Assembly (NCBI GenBank): GCA_937871685.1
Contig: CALMOL010000501.1
Span: forward strand, 1 to 6,542
Length of the DNA stretch: 6,542 nt
Direction of reading: 5' to 3'
Source of the DNA: an uncultured Verrucomicrobiota bacterium
GTDB taxonomy: Bacteria > Verrucomicrobiota > Verrucomicrobiia > Chthoniobacterales > SZAS-18
Below the pieces are notes generated by a model, which was not told where the DNA came from, ran no database searches, and saw nothing but the letters and a program-made list of their open reading frames with translations. Shown in pieces: positions 1-5,396 of this stretch (its first letter is position 1; each line of letters opens with the position of its first letter). A program made the translations under genes and the position numbers.

Positions 1-38
1 CGGCCCGCCCGGCGGATGTGTCTTGATGCGTCAGGGGC

Positions 39-68
39 TTGCAAGGTGGAGACTTCTGAGCATAACAT
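39..68 (+). promoter_or_regulatory. possible sigma-70 promoter of the L,D-transpeptidase gene
   Basis: TTGCAA at 39-44 (4 of 6 matches to TTGACA) is followed after 16 bases by CATAAC at 61-66, or after 18 bases by TAACAT at 63-68 (each 4 of 6 matches to TATAAT). It lies about 50 bases before the chosen start of the first gene, and this is the only AT-rich patch in the leader. The matches are weak and were found by eye, so this is only a candidate. Confidence 0.25.
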
Positions 69-118
69 CCGCGCCTTCGCGCCCCTGGAGCCACCCGGGG
101 GCGTCATTGAATCCCTTC

Positions 119-955
119 ATGAACCTCGTTCGTTCCACCGTCCCGGCCCTTCTGCTGGCCGCTTCCGCGCTGCTTTCCGCCTGCGCGACCAACGATGCGA
201 CTCCCGATAGCCGCACCGCCGTCATCATCAGCGTGCGCGATCAAAAGATGACCGTGGTGAAGGCCAATGGCGAGCGCGAGCAATTCCCGGTTTCCACGTC
301 CAAGTATGGCCTGGGCGACCGCTCGCGGTCCTACGCCACGCCGCTGGGCAAGATGGCCATTGCCGGCAAGATCGGTGCAGGCGCCCCGGCCGGGGCCGTC
401 TTCAAGGGCCGCGTGCGCACCGGCGAGGTCGTCGCCGTGAATTCCCCCGGCCGCGATCCCATCGTCACCCGCATCCTCACCCTGCGCGGCCTGGAGTCCG
501 GCAACTCTCAGGCCGGCTCGCGCGGCATCTACATCCACGGCACGCCCGAGGAGGTGAACATCGGCCAGCCCGTCTCCTACGGCTGCATCCGCATGCGCTC
601 CCGCGACGTGATCCGCCTCTTCGACATGGTGGGCGTTGGCTCCCGCGTCTCGATCCTCGACGCGCCCACCGGCCAGGCGCTGGCCCTCGCCAACGTGCCG
701 GCTGCGCCCGCCGCTCCCGCGCCCGCGGCGCGTCCGCCCTCGGCCGAGGCGATGCCCGCCCCGGCTACCTCCGTGGCCGCATCCGTGGCGGCCACTTCGC
801 CCACGCGCCCCGGCTCGGGCCCGTCCGTGGCTTCCTCGACCTGGGCCGGCGATCCCGCCCGCATGCTCGCCTCCGATCCCGAGGCCGGCCGCAAGCTCAC
901 CGCTCGCCGCGGCGCTTCCTCGCGTCGTGAGACGCTGGCGTCCGAGGGGCGGTAA
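119..955 (+). CDS. L,D-transpeptidase (YkuD domain) lipoprotein
   Basis: 278 residues. YkuD enzymes cross-link or modify peptidoglycan stem peptides in the periplasm through a catalytic cysteine. The N-terminus is a lipoprotein signal: a hydrophobic run at about 8-18, then lipobox LSAC at 19-22, so Cys22 should be lipidated. The YkuD domain spans about 33-180 and includes a TPLG turn and the signature HGTPEE...IGQPVSYGCIRM, with His140, the catalytic Cys156 and Arg158. From about 183 to the end there is a low-complexity Ala/Pro/Ser tail ending in a basic stretch (RRGASSRRE), which is longer than in a minimal Ldt and may span or bind the wall. The frame stays open upstream to a GTG at 23, but ATG119 is chosen because it places the lipobox at a normal distance. 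No Shine-Dalgarno is visible. The family call is firm; the subfamily and the real substrate are not known. Confidence 0.93.
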   Translation: MNLVRSTVPALLLAASALLSACATNDATPDSRTAVIISVRDQKMTVVKANGEREQFPVSTSKYGLGDRSRSYATPLGKMAIAGKIGAGAPAGAVFKGRVRTGEVVAVNSPGRDPIVTRILTLRGLESGNSQAGSRGIYIHGTPEEVNIGQPVSYGCIRMRSRDVIRLFDMVGVGSRVSILDAPTGQALALANVPAAPAAPAPAARPPSAEAMPAPATSVAASVAATSPTRPGSGPSVASSTWAGDPARMLASDPEAGRKLTARRGASSRRETLASEGR

Positions 956-1026
956 ATTCCCTCGGAGGCAGGCAACATCGTAGTCTTCCTGATCGCCTCG
1001 CGGCCCGAGCGCGCGGGAAGGCAGTG

Positions 1027-1048
1027 CCCACGTAGGACGGCTCGTGGG
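1027..1048. promoter_or_regulatory. hairpin just upstream of a TTGACA box
   Basis: CCCACG at 1027-1032 pairs perfectly with CGTGGG at 1043-1048 across a 10-base loop, and two G-T wobbles can extend the stem outward. It ends 8 bases before TTGACA at 1057. There is no T-tract, so it is not a convincing terminator for the transpeptidase gene. It could be an operator half-site pair or chance in GC-rich DNA. Confidence 0.25.
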
Positions 1049-1056
1049 TGATATGC

Positions 1057-1113
1057 TTGACATTTGCGCCTCAGAAGGAACGGTCGCGCCGTCTTGCCTG
1101 CTCCCCCGCCGGC
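1057..1113 (+). promoter_or_regulatory. candidate promoter/regulatory region of the PATR PEP-CTERM gene
   Basis: A perfect TTGACA lies at 1057-1062, 75 bases before the ATG at 1132. No good TATAAT-like box follows at 16-18 bases. At 1098-1113 is CTGCTCCCCCGCCGGC, which matches 15 of 16 bases of 4537-4552 in front of another PEP-CTERM gene that also has a TTGACA upstream. The shared layout argues for a regulatory role, but the missing -10 box lowers confidence in a plain sigma-70 promoter. Confidence 0.3.
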
Positions 1114-1131
1114 ATTCCGCTCCGTTCCCCC

Positions 1132-2706
1132 ATGAAGAAGTTTTGTTGTGCCCTCGGGTTGCTGCTGTCTTCCGCGCTGATCGCCCAGACCACCTGGAAT
1201 GGCAACGGCGGGGACAATAACTGGGGCACCGGTGCAAATTGGGTGGGCGGCAGTTCCCCCTCGCCGGGGACGACCTCCGATCTCATTTTCGCGGGAACCA
1301 ATCGCCTCACGTCGAACAACAACTACAACGCCTTCGACGACTTCCGGGACATCACCTTCAACTCCACGGCGGGCTCCTTCACGCTCACGGGGAGCGCCAT
1401 CGACCTCTTTGGAAAAATCGAAAACGGCAGCGCGAACGCCCAAACCGTCAGTTTCAGCGCCATTGCGCTCAACAGTGCCAGCGCAAACCAGTTCAATCCG
1501 GTCAGTGGAAATCTGACCATCACGAGCGCCAACATTTTCACGAATAGCAACTTCCTGAACGTGTTTGGCAACAACGGCAACACGCTGACCTTTGGCCCAA
1601 GCGCGGTGATCAGCCAGGGAGGCGGACTAGCCATCCAGCAGAATAGCACCGTCATTTTCCAAGCTGCTCAGACCTACACGGGACAGACTCAGATCAACGC
1701 AGGCACGCTGTCCGTCGCCTCCGGTGGCTCGATTGCCTCGGGTTCAGGCATCTTCCTCGGCAACGGCGGCGCCACCGGCACGTCGGCATCCCTGGTGCTG
1801 AGCGCCGCCTCAGGCGGGCAAACCTTCAGCAATCTCGTCAACGTCAACCCTGGCAACGGGACCAACCGCTTGCTCGGCGGCACCAACACCAGCGGCACCA
1901 ACGAGTTCAGCGGCCAGGTCAAGATGGATGGATCGCCCGGGGAAAACCGCAGCGTCACGTTTGTCGCCGGAAGCGGAGGAACGACGCTCATCAGCGGCCA
2001 AGTCACAGGCGCGGGACAGAATATCCGCGTGAGTGCCGCTGGTGGCACGGTTCGGCTGACCAACAATACCAACTCTTTCACCGGCTCGACTACGATCACT
2101 TCCAACGGCGGCACGCTCCAGGCCGGCGTCGGCACGCTGGTCTCCACTTCGAGCGTGACGATCAATGCCGGCGGCACCCTGCTTTTGGACGGCAATGGCC
2201 GCCACCTCGGCAACGCCACGGCGGTCAACCTCGCGGGCGGCACCTTCGGCACCGGCGGCTTCTCGGAGCCGGGCACGGCGGGCCAGAACATCGGCCCGGT
2301 CACGCTTTCCGCGTCTTCCGTTCTCAACCTCGGTGCGGGCGCCAGCATCCTCAACTTTGCCGCGAGCAACAATCAGGCTTGGGCCGCCGGCGCCGTCCTC
2401 CAGATCCTCAACTGGACGGGCAATGCCGTGAACAGCTTGCTCGGCAACGGGGCGGACCAGGTCATTTTTGGGAGCGGCATCACGAGCCTCACCGCCGCGC
2501 AGCTTCTGCAGATCCAGTTCGTGAATCCCTCCGGCCTTGCCCCTGGCACCTACGTTGCCGTGTTTGGCCCGGACCTTGACGGCGAGATTGTCCCCGGCGC
2601 ACAGGTGCCCGAGCCGGCCACGGTGATCGGCGGCCTGCTGGCCTTCGGCGCGCTCGGCTGGACCCAGCGCCGCCGCCTGCGCGCATGGCTTCCGGCGCGT
2701 TCCTGA
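1132..2706 (+). CDS. secreted autotransporter-associated beta-strand (PATR) protein with PEP-CTERM anchor
   Basis: 524 residues. A Sec signal peptide (MKKF, then a hydrophobic run to A18, likely cut before Q19) is followed by the TWNGNGGDNNWGTGANW opening that I associate with verrucomicrobial PATR proteins. The body is rich in Asn, Gly, Ser and Thr with repeated T-x-T/G-T-L-x-V strands, as in a right-handed beta-helix. Two PATR-type repeats are clear: about 181-213 (YTGQTQINAGTLSV) and 311-355 (FTGSTTITSNGGTLQAG). There is no autotransporter barrel. Instead the C-terminus has VPEPAT at 492-497, a hydrophobic segment and the basic cluster QRRRLR, the tripartite PEP-CTERM signal cut by an exosortase. 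About eight residues (AWLPARS region) follow the basic cluster, which is longer than usual. The frame stays open back to GTG1048, but ATG1132 is chosen because it gives the signal peptide directly. It is probably an exported surface or matrix protein; the ligand is unknown. Confidence 0.9.
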   Translation: MKKFCCALGLLLSSALIAQTTWNGNGGDNNWGTGANWVGGSSPSPGTTSDLIFAGTNRLTSNNNYNAFDDFRDITFNSTAGSFTLTGSAIDLFGKIENGSANAQTVSFSAIALNSASANQFNPVSGNLTITSANIFTNSNFLNVFGNNGNTLTFGPSAVISQGGGLAIQQNSTVIFQAAQTYTGQTQINAGTLSVASGGSIASGSGIFLGNGGATGTSASLVLSAASGGQTFSNLVNVNPGNGTNRLLGGTNTSGTNEFSGQVKMDGSPGENRSVTFVAGSGGTTLISGQVTGAGQNIRVSAAGGTVRLTNNTNSFTGSTTITSNGGTLQAGVGTLVSTSSVTINAGGTLLLDGNGRHLGNATAVNLAGGTFGTGGFSEPGTAGQNIGPVTLSASSVLNLGAGASILNFAASNNQAWAAGAVLQILNWTGNAVNSLLGNGADQVIFGSGITSLTAAQLLQIQFVNPSGLAPGTYVAVFGPDLDGEIVPGAQVPEPATVIGGLLAFGALGWTQRRRLRAWLPARS

Positions 2707-2767
2707 GGCGCGGCCGGCTGGACAAGGCCCGGCGGGCGGATTGGGTTGCGGCGGGACCCTTCCACGC
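2707..2767. other. short intergenic gap, no convincing terminator
   Basis: 61 bases between the PATR gene and the small ORF. A weak stem GCCGG (2713-2717) / CCGGC (2729-2733) with an 11-base loop is present but has no T-tract. I see no clear promoter. The small ORF and nucleotidyltransferase could be read through from upstream or use a promoter I cannot recognise. Confidence 0.4.
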
Positions 2768-2995
2768 ATGACGCCGCCTTATCGAACCAGCCTCGGCGAG
2801 CAAAAGCGCCGCTATGCCTCGATGCTGCTCGGCCGTCGCCTGCGGGCGCATCGCGGCCCCCCGTCGGCGTCGCGCCGGCCGATTCCGGACAACTCCGTGC
2901 CGTTCATCGCCAACCCGCGCAGCTTGGCCGACGCCGAGGCCATCATCGCGCGCGTCGCGGAGGCCGTGGCTTGGGCGCGTTCGCTTCGTTCGTGA
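2768..2995 (+). CDS. small protein of unknown function, overlapping the nucleotidyltransferase start
   Basis: 75 residues, not recognised. The N-terminal half is strongly basic (KRR, GRRLRAHR, SRRP). The C-terminal third (SLADAEAIIARVAEAVAWARSL) should form an amphipathic helix. No signal peptide or membrane segment is seen. By my count about 84% of third codon positions are G or C, clearly above the window average, so I think it is a real gene; the next gene's frame over the same stretch gives an Arg/Pro-rich shadow. Its TGA overlaps the GTG of the nucleotidyltransferase gene (GTGA, 2992-2995), the usual sign of translational coupling. By position it could be an antitoxin or cofactor for that enzyme, but no known antitoxin fold is visible. 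A TTG at 2741 is an alternative start. Confidence 0.6.
   Translation: MTPPYRTSLGEQKRRYASMLLGRRLRAHRGPPSASRRPIPDNSVPFIANPRSLADAEAIIARVAEAVAWARSLRS
2959..2973 (+). promoter_or_regulatory. Shine-Dalgarno GGAGG with alternative TTG start for the nucleotidyltransferase
   Basis: GGAGG at 2959-2963 is the only full Shine-Dalgarno at a proper spacing that I see before any start in this window. It is 7 bases before TTG at 2971-2973, which is in frame with the nucleotidyltransferase and would add seven residues (MGAFASF). It is 28 bases from the GTG at 2992, too far to serve that codon directly. It lies inside the small upstream gene. Confidence 0.35.
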
Positions 2996-3678
2996 TCCTG
3001 GCAAGCTCCATCCTGCGGGCGCTCGCCCGCGAGCGGCGCCTGATCCTGCTCGGGGGCTTCGCCGTCATCCTGCACGGGCAGAGCCGAATGACCGAGGACT
3101 ACGACGTTTGGCTGGACCCAAGCCGCGGCGCGGAGGATTGGGCCGCCGTGCTCCGCGCGGTGCTCCCCGCGTTTGCCGGCGTGCGTCCGCGCCGGCTCGG
3201 CCAATGCGACCGTGAGCTGGACCCGGCGCAGCTGGCCGCCGTTGCAGGGGAGGATCGAATCGTCCGCCTGACCGGCGCGGACCGCCCCATCGACGTTTTC
3301 TTCCAACCGAACGAGGTGGAAAACTCGTGGTTTGACGAAATGTGGGAGCGGGCGATTCCCACCGATGACGGCCTGCGCTACCTGGATGAAGTGGACCTTC
3401 TGCTGACCAAGCAGCTCACCGGCCGCGAGAAGGATTGGGGTGACATCGGGTTTCTGGAGGACAAGGTGAATGCGGACTATCGGCGCCGCCTCGCCCACGC
3501 CGGCTTGGCCGAAGCGCAGTCCCTCCTTGGCCGCTATGCGACCACCTCGCTGCTCCGGGACGTGCTGCGCGAGGCGCAGAGTCCTGACGTGCGTGCCCTC
3601 GCGCTCCGGCTGCTGGAGGAATTGAGCGACGAGGGCGACCCCTTCGCGGCCGAGCACCTGCGGGAAACGGCGGAATGA
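2992..3678 (+). CDS. nucleotidyltransferase, AbiEii/DUF6036-like
   Basis: 228 residues from GTG2992. The nucleotidyltransferase (pol-beta) fold is shown by the GG motif LLGGFAVILHG (Gly21-Gly22), then R32-x-T34-x-D36-x-D38 carrying two metal-binding aspartates, and a third acidic strand IDVFF with Asp101. A later LLTKQLTGREKDWGDI segment (Lys140, Arg145, Lys147, Asp148, Asp151) matches the K...R-x-KD-x-x-D signature of AbiEii-type and DUF6036-type proteins. Members of this wide group transfer nucleotides to tRNA or proteins, and several are toxins of toxin-antitoxin or phage-defence pairs. The C-terminal 70 residues are helical and acidic. The start is uncertain: GTG2992 overlaps the upstream stop, whereas TTG2971 has a Shine-Dalgarno. 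The frame is open back to 2746, but that part is the shadow of the small gene. The fold call is firm; the target and a toxin role are inference. Confidence 0.85.
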   Translation: MILASSILRALARERRLILLGGFAVILHGQSRMTEDYDVWLDPSRGAEDWAAVLRAVLPAFAGVRPRRLGQCDRELDPAQLAAVAGEDRIVRLTGADRPIDVFFQPNEVENSWFDEMWERAIPTDDGLRYLDEVDLLLTKQLTGREKDWGDIGFLEDKVNADYRRRLAHAGLAEAQSLLGRYATTSLLRDVLREAQSPDVRALALRLLEELSDEGDPFAAEHLRETAE

Positions 3679-3733
3679 GCGCGCCGCCCGCCCCGGCCTT
3701 TGCGCCGCGCGGCTTTCTTCGCACCATTGCGCC

Positions 3734-4420
3734 ATGTGTCCCGCCCGCCGTTCTGCCGCCCTCCGCGCCTTCACGCTGCTGGAGCTGCTCATCGTCATCG
3801 CGGTGATCATCGCGCTGGCCGGGCTGTTGTTTCCGGTGATCGGCGCCGTGCAGGAAAAGGGGCGCAAGACGCAGGCGCGTTCCGACCTCCAGCAGCTCGT
3901 CAATGCGGTGAACGCCTACCAGACGGAATACGGCAAGTTGCCTGTCCCGGACACCTATTATGGCAGCTACACAGGTGACTTCATGTTTGGCTCCGGCGGA
4001 CAAGGCGGAACCAACGGCGATCTGATGTATGTGCTGCGGGCACAGCCTCGCGGCAATTGGAACACGCCCCAACCGGGGACCACACAACCCCTAAACCCCA
4101 AGCAGGTTGCCTTCCTTGAAGTGCAGCCTGCGCGCAACGCGGCCAATCCCGTTTCCGGCATTGATGCTAACGGCAACTGGGTGGACCCATGGGGCGGTAA
4201 CTACGTGGTTGGCATGGACGGCAACTATTCCGGGCTCACCGACGTCTTCAGCTTTGATTACACGGACATCCGCCGGGAGACCAATTCCACCAGCGGTGAA
4301 ATGGGCATCCAGACCGCCGTGATCGGCGCCAGCAAGGGCAAGGACAAAGTCATCGGCAAGGCTGGCACAGGCGGGGCCAAGACCTTCCAGGGTTCGGATG
4401 ATGTGATCACTTGGCAGTAA
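3734..4420 (+). CDS. pseudopilin-like protein with prepilin N-terminal cleavage/methylation domain
   Basis: 228 residues. The class III signal is short and basic (MCPARRSAALRA) and is followed by FTLLELLIVIAVIIALAGLLFPVI at 13-36. Prepilin peptidase should cut between Ala12 and Phe13, leaving methylatable Phe+1 and Glu+5 (Glu17). Ala rather than Gly at -1 is less common but accepted. The hydrophobic helix continues into an amphipathic segment (about 40-70), then a globular domain with DPWGGNY at 151-157, like the DPWG-x-Y motif of type II secretion GspG major pseudopilins, next to an Asp/Asn/Gly-rich loop that could bind calcium. The protein ends SDDVITWQ. It is longer than a typical GspG (about 140-150 residues) and stands alone, with no secretion genes beside it, as is common for the many orphan pseudopilins of Verrucomicrobiota and Planctomycetota (recalled). 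It starts 55 bases after the nucleotidyltransferase gene; no Shine-Dalgarno is seen. Confidence 0.9.
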   Translation: MCPARRSAALRAFTLLELLIVIAVIIALAGLLFPVIGAVQEKGRKTQARSDLQQLVNAVNAYQTEYGKLPVPDTYYGSYTGDFMFGSGGQGGTNGDLMYVLRAQPRGNWNTPQPGTTQPLNPKQVAFLEVQPARNAANPVSGIDANGNWVDPWGGNYVVGMDGNYSGLTDVFSFDYTDIRRETNSTSGEMGIQTAVIGASKGKDKVIGKAGTGGAKTFQGSDDVITWQ

Positions 4421-4432
4421 GCAGGCCTTGAC

Positions 4433-4473
4433 GACGAGGCTGATGGCCATCGCTCTCGTCTGGTCAGACGAGA
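4433..4473. repeat. strong palindrome with a competing upstream arm after the pseudopilin gene
   Basis: TCTCGTCTG (4454-4462) and CAGACGAGA (4465-4473) are exact inverted copies around GT, giving a hairpin 34 bases after the pseudopilin stop. GACGAG at 4433-4438 can instead pair with CTCGTC at 4455-4460, so two exclusive hairpins are possible. GATGGCCATC at 4442-4451 is itself a perfect palindrome. No T-tract follows, so a simple rho-independent terminator is not supported. It could be an mRNA 3'-end stabiliser, a protein-binding site or a dispersed repeat. Confidence 0.55.
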
Positions 4474-4500
4474 TTCCGAGCCGCTGGCGGCACCTTTCCT

Positions 4501-4552
4501 TTGACACCGGCAATGGCTGGGCTAAGACGCGCGCCGCTGGTCCCCCGCCGGC
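4501..4552 (+). promoter_or_regulatory. candidate promoter/regulatory region of the second PEP-CTERM gene
   Basis: A perfect TTGACA lies at 4501-4506, 90 bases before ATG4591. A poor -10 candidate TAAGAC (3 of 6) sits at 4523-4528 after a 16-base spacer. CTGGTCCCCCGCCGGC at 4537-4552 repeats, with one mismatch, the element at 1098-1113. The TTGACA-to-element distance is 36 bases here and 41 bases at the other gene, counted from T of the box to the first base of the 16-mer. Confidence 0.35.
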
Positions 4553-4590
4553 TCTTCCCCCTTCGCTTGTTTGTGCAGTTTGCCGTATTC

Positions 4591-5250
4591 ATGAAAAAGT
4601 CCCTCGCTGTTCTCGCGGCCCTCACCCTCACGGCCGGCTCCGCCTTCGCCGACGCCGGCATCTTCGGCGGCTACGCCGGCATCGTCATCAACGGCAGCCC
4701 CATCCAGTGGTTCAACCTTGTGGACCTCGGCAACGATGGGGCCGGTGCCTTCCAGGGGGCGAACTTCGGCACCTTCAACCCCCTCGCCGGCAACACGCTT
4801 TCGCTCGGTGGCGCCGAGGGGCTCGTCTTCAAAAACAATGGCTCGGACGTGACCGGCGTCACGTTCAACTACCGCATTTATCCGACCGGCCCGGCTTCCG
4901 GCTCCTTCACCGCCGTTGGGCGCGACTTCACCGCTGACGCGCCGTTCGCCGACGCGGCCGGCAACCAGTTTGCCAATGCGGGTGACCAAAAGTGGGCCAA
5001 CAACCAGGGCAGCGGGACGCAGCCCCCCGTCAACCTGCTGTCCGGCTTGGCGAATGGCACCTACCGCATGGAGATCTTCTTCTCGGGCACGACCAATGGC
5101 GTGAACGCGAACTCGAACCTCTTCCTCAACAACAACGGCCCGAATTACCTCGCCACCTTCACGGTGATCCCCGAGCCATCGACCTACGCGACCATGCTGG
5201 CCGGCGCGATGGGCGCGGGCCTGGTCGCCTTCCGCCGCCGCCGGGGCTGA
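4591..5250 (+). CDS. small secreted PEP-CTERM protein with Asn/Gly-rich beta domain
   Basis: 219 residues. The signal peptide MKKSLAVLAALTLTAGSAFA is cut after Ala20 (AFA|D). The mature part looks all-beta, with GIVINGSPIQWFNL, GANFGTFNPLAGNTLSLGGAEGLVFKNNGSDVTGVTFNYRIYP, a QKWANN segment, LANGTYRMEIFF and NNNGPNYLATFTV. I recall a similar pattern (kNn..dV..v.f.YRvy, ..GtY.lei.., NNgg.NY.AtF.V) in secreted Bacteroidota proteins with T9SS tails, so a conserved exported domain of unknown function is likely; this was not checked. The C-terminus is a clean PEP-CTERM signal: VIPEPST (residues 192-198), a hydrophobic stretch and RRRRG. An exosortase should process it and release or anchor the mature protein outside the cell. 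The frame is open upstream to TTG4501, but ATG4591 gives the signal peptide. A terminator follows at 5281. Confidence 0.9.
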   Translation: MKKSLAVLAALTLTAGSAFADAGIFGGYAGIVINGSPIQWFNLVDLGNDGAGAFQGANFGTFNPLAGNTLSLGGAEGLVFKNNGSDVTGVTFNYRIYPTGPASGSFTAVGRDFTADAPFADAAGNQFANAGDQKWANNQGSGTQPPVNLLSGLANGTYRMEIFFSGTTNGVNANSNLFLNNNGPNYLATFTVIPEPSTYATMLAGAMGAGLVAFRRRRG

Positions 5251-5280
5251 TCCCCGCAAGTCTTCCCTCGGCTTTCCCAG

Positions 5281-5325
5281 CGCCCCGCTGATGGCCACCC
5301 GCGCCCGGCGGGGCGTTTTCTTTTG
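5281..5325 (+). terminator. rho-independent terminator after the second PEP-CTERM gene
   Basis: CGCCCCGC (5281-5288) pairs perfectly with GCGGGGCG (5308-5315), and an outer G-T and A-T pair can extend the stem. The loop is 19 bases. The stem is followed directly by TTTTCTTTT (5316-5324). It starts 30 bases after the stop at 5250 and faces + strand transcription, so it should end the transcript of the upstream gene and separate it from the next PEP-CTERM gene. Confidence 0.8.
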
Positions 5326-5396
5326 TCGAAATCACCGCTTTTTCCCTTGCGCTTCCCGGCCGTTCCCGCGTGAATCGGCCAGCTTTGTTCCCCCCT

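Noticed and set aside
1040..1075. Sigma-54 (-24/-12) promoter, as expected for a PrsR-type exosortase regulon
   Set aside because: No GG-N10-GC with a decent TGGCAC/TTGCA match was found before any of the three PEP-CTERM genes; the closest has GA in place of GC.
104..1237. 377-codon open frame on the minus strand
   Set aside because: It is antisense to the transpeptidase and PATR genes; its Gly/Arg/Ala/His-rich product is typical of a shadow frame in GC-rich DNA, and the + strand products have clear domains.
1810..2769. 319-codon open frame on the minus strand
   Set aside because: It lies opposite the PATR gene, has no recognisable motif, and the + frame has a signal peptide, PATR repeats and a PEP-CTERM.
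2746..2991. N-terminal extension of the nucleotidyltransferase to TTG2746
   Set aside because: The extra residues are Arg/Pro/Gly-rich with no fold, and the overlapping +2 frame has much better codon third positions and its own ATG and stop.
3675..3804. ATGA-overlapping frame starting at 3675
   Set aside because: It runs in the wrong frame through the pseudopilin signal region and gives a short Pro/Ser-rich product; the pseudopilin at 3734 explains the DNA.
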